A DNA stretch of 64,000 bases, taken from contig CM065320.1 in the NCBI GenBank assembly GCA_033032175.1, forward strand, positions 2,046,001 through 2,110,000, read 5' to 3'. The notes under the pieces were generated by a model that saw nothing but the letters and a program-made list of their open reading frames with translations, was not told where the DNA came from and did not search any database. The position numbers were made by a program, and so were the translations under genes. This DNA comes from Saturnia japonica. Its lineage: Eukaryota > Arthropoda > Insecta > Lepidoptera > Saturniidae. This document shows positions 61,858 to 64,000 of the stretch, in pieces. Positions within the stretch are counted from its first letter, which is position 1, and each line of letters starts with the position of its first letter.

Positions 61858-61867
61858 GCTTACCTGG
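61858..61867 (-). other. Candidate splice donor after the stop codon
   Basis: On the minus strand CCAG is followed by GTAAGC, a consensus donor, with the exon ending at 61864, 8 nt after the stop of the shifted frame. If used, the stop in that frame is close to the junction and poses no nonsense-mediated decay risk, while the stop at 61942 would lie about 78 nt upstream of it. Confidence 0.45.
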
Positions 61868-61871
61868 CGGA

Positions 61872-62454
61872 TCATTGTTGTTGCCACCACGATATAACAT
61901 CTAGAAGTTCCTCATCTTCCGGGCTCATCGGTTCGTAGGAATCATATGTATCTTGGCAGTTCGGTCCCGCTGAAGGCTTCCGAGAGTAGAGAGGGAGCTG
62001 GTGAGTGTGATTCTTCCGACGTCGGTGGGGTGTTTGACCCACTTGTCGTTAACCCTAAACCCATGTGACTTTCCGAGCATCCATCTTCACTTTCTTCCAA
62101 TAAGCGTTTTAAACTTTTTATGTACTCCACTGCCAATCTCAAAGTATCCACTTTACTTAATTTCCTCGATGATCCTCTACCACCGGATAAGGCTGCAGTC
62201 ACAGCCGAGGGTATATGTTGGCGGAGTGCTGCAAATCCATTGTTGACTTGTTTCACCCTATTCCGCTCCCGAGCATTCCTTCGTGCCACAGAAGCAGGTT
62301 GAGTTGGATAAGTCTGATGAATATATGTTTTCTTCTTACAATGGCTTTTATCAACGGGGGCTTGAGACAGCCTTCGCGGCACCGTTGTTTGAAGGTGAGT
62401 CAATTTTTGATCAACACCTAGGTTTTGATAACTGTGGATCGCCGCCATCGGCAT
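61872..62454 (-). CDS. Achaete-scute homolog, proneural bHLH transcription factor (frame broken near C-terminus)
   Basis: A class II bHLH activator that, by family knowledge, dimerises with Daughterless, binds E-boxes and commits cells to neural, bristle or (in Lepidoptera) scale precursor fate. The ATG at 62454 is the first in frame after an in-frame TAG at 62548-62550. The basic region [15 protein letters not shown] is at about 57-71, helix 1 to about 82, a loop with the insert [14 protein letters not shown], and helix 2 [19 protein letters not shown] at about 101-119; then a Ser-rich linker. This frame ends after residue 170 at a TGA (61942-61944). The expected C-terminal motif, [20 protein letters not shown], is present directly downstream but in another frame, ending with TGA at 61872-61874. 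A single-base indel at about 61950-61980 explains this, either a sequencing or assembly error or a real mutation. Which paralogue (ASH1/2/3) is not decided. Confidence 0.93.
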
Positions 62455-62780
62455 CGCGTAAACAAGACAGATCAGATTGAGAGCACACGAGTGTGTTCCG
62501 CGCGGAGGTCGCCGTTGGATTGGCGGAGGTGGCGCGCACCCCCGACGCTAAGTAGCGCGAGCGCCGGCGGGCGGTGCGGCGGCGGGCGACGGGCGTGCGG
62601 CTGACGGCGCGCGGCGGTGGGGCGCGTGCCAGGCGCGCGCGCTATCGCACGGGCCGCCCGGCGCGGCGCGGCTTCTCGTACAGCGTGCAGACTGCAGCTC
62701 TTGTCTTGCCGTTCCCCGCGCCACGCGCTTCGCTACTTGTTGCACTGCGCTGGTCAAAATACGCCGGCGCTTATTATGCC
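62455..62780 (-). promoter_or_regulatory. GC-rich 5' region of the achaete-scute gene
   Basis: A strongly GC- and CpG-rich block (for example GCGCGAGCGCCGGCGGGCGG near 62556) in an otherwise very AT-rich window. It covers the 5'UTR and probably the core promoter. No TATA box or initiator can be fixed by eye. Long open frames on both strands here (62548-62880) result from the scarcity of stop codons in GC-rich DNA. Confidence 0.6.
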
Positions 62781-64000
62781 ACATAGCAGTAAGCTCGCGT
62801 CGCTATTGTTACACGTCGTTGCGCGTAATTATCCCGTCCTTTACCATGTAAGGAAGAGCGATCTGCTCTCGTCTATTTAGAAGTCGTTAAAGAGAATAGG
62901 CGCTGTAAAGTGATCAGCGACGATATTGTATTATTAATGTCTGGAAATTTTTGTTTTGTTATATGAGCCCTGTAATTCTTTTATGTATAGTAGTAAACTG
63001 TTTACAGACATCGCGTAAATGCGATGGTATTTTTGCCCGCAATCATTTATATTCCTTATAAAAAGTATAATATTCTTGTTTATTTAATGTAATTTTTATA
63101 TTTATTTTATTTTTGAATGAACAGTAGCTGTCAGTATTAAATAGGGATACCGGACTCGAGAAGCGATTAACATTTATATATTTCGCTTTAGATTATGTGA
63201 CTTATGTTAATAATTTTAATGCCTATGTGTACATATGTTAATAATTTATGTGGCTTAGGTAACTAAGTACAATTAATCAAATGTATTTTAATGAAAATTC
63301 ATCTTTCCCAATTATTTTAATCGTTTTTATAAGGAGTAATAGGTATGTGAAGGCAGGAACGTAGCAGGTGTAACCTTCCATCATCCTACTTCTGTGAATC
63401 AACTAAGGAATTTTATTTGATTGCTATCTCTTCATGATAATAGGTCATTAGGTACGTAGGTGCAGTTAATTAGATTTGCTGTGTATGGCAAATGGCAAGT
63501 AAGAGAAAAAATTTATGGAGTTCATTATTAGTTTATGTACAAAAGAATATTTAAACTGAAACTGCGTTTAAATCTTTAGTATTAAAAATATTGTGGCACT
63601 TGATTGGACTTGGGCGTTACGCATTGAACTCTATTCTAACACTAATTTAATCAATTCGGTTTCATGGCTGATTTAATTATATTTCTATAAAAAGTAGGCT
63701 TCTAATTTCATGTCAAGTTTATATTGTTTAACGTTAGTGTAATCTGAGTTCCACGAGGAAACTTATAAACAAATTTCGGCTATATTACAAAATAAATGCT
63801 GGTAGTGCATCACTTGAGAACAATATTTTCAACTTATGGCGATTTTTTCTGGATGGTAAGATACGACAATTGTTTCTGACTATATCGCGACCACCATACA
63901 CTAATGTAACACCTGCCACAGTGTCTCACTTGACGATCAATCAAGCAGGGTAGTAGAGAAAAGCGTTACAGTGACATGACTCTTTTTTGTTTTATTATGT
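62781..64000 (-). promoter_or_regulatory. Upstream region with two proneural E-boxes
   Basis: GCAGGTGT occurs at 63364-63371 on the plus strand and at 63909-63916 on the minus strand (ACACCTGC on the plus). These lie 0.9 and 1.46 kb upstream of the ATG. CACTTG occurs near 63813 and 63928. GCAGGTG is the form bound by Scute/Daughterless in Drosophila sensory-mother-cell enhancers, so autoregulation is plausible. No repeat or gene is recognised in this stretch. Confidence 0.4.

Noticed and set aside
62548..62880. Open frames of 70-87 codons on both strands upstream of the achaete-scute ATG
   Set aside because: They occur in GC-rich DNA, where stops are scarce. They overlap on opposite strands and have low-complexity Arg/Ala composition.

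Overview
This window looks like nuclear DNA of an insect, most probably a moth or butterfly (Lepidoptera). It is AT-rich, gene-poor and crowded with the interspersed repeats typical of lepidopteran genomes: Lep1-like Helitrons ending in CTAG, tRNA-derived SINEs, mariner, a jockey-type LINE and a BEL/Pao LTR element. I cannot name the species. No bacterial, phage or CRISPR feature is present.

Only one host protein-coding gene is well supported: an achaete-scute family proneural bHLH gene on the minus strand near the right edge (ATG at 62454). Its bHLH domain is intact. The conserved acidic C-terminal tail lies in a different reading frame from the bHLH, because of an apparent single-base indel near 61950-61980. 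A strong splice donor lies just past the tail's stop codon, with a good acceptor 1.2 kb further on, so a 3'UTR intron is possible. A GC-rich block at 62460-62760 covers the 5' end. Further upstream are two copies of the proneural E-box GCAGGTGT.

The remaining roughly 60 kb is best read as a large intergenic or regulatory landscape, as expected around achaete-scute genes, with repeats layered over it. From the left: SINE and Helitron pieces with unique AT-rich DNA (1-18000); a stretch with few repeats containing dense, non-repetitive islands (18000-28400); a 5'-truncated jockey-like LINE with target-site duplications (28412-30673); a LINE reverse-transcriptase tail (32020-32340); Helitron, SINE, MITE-like and large inverted-repeat elements (33880-48000); a very young internally deleted BEL/Pao element nested in an older Helitron (50482-53836); another Helitron (54084-54749); and a decayed mariner (58362-59575).

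The mobile elements do not form a functional system with the host gene. The most notable points are the displaced C-terminus of the achaete-scute gene, its paired upstream proneural E-boxes, the BEL/Pao deletion derivative with near-identical LTRs and an open fused ORF, and three full-length copies of one Helitron family about 525 bp long. All calls are by eye; no database search was run.
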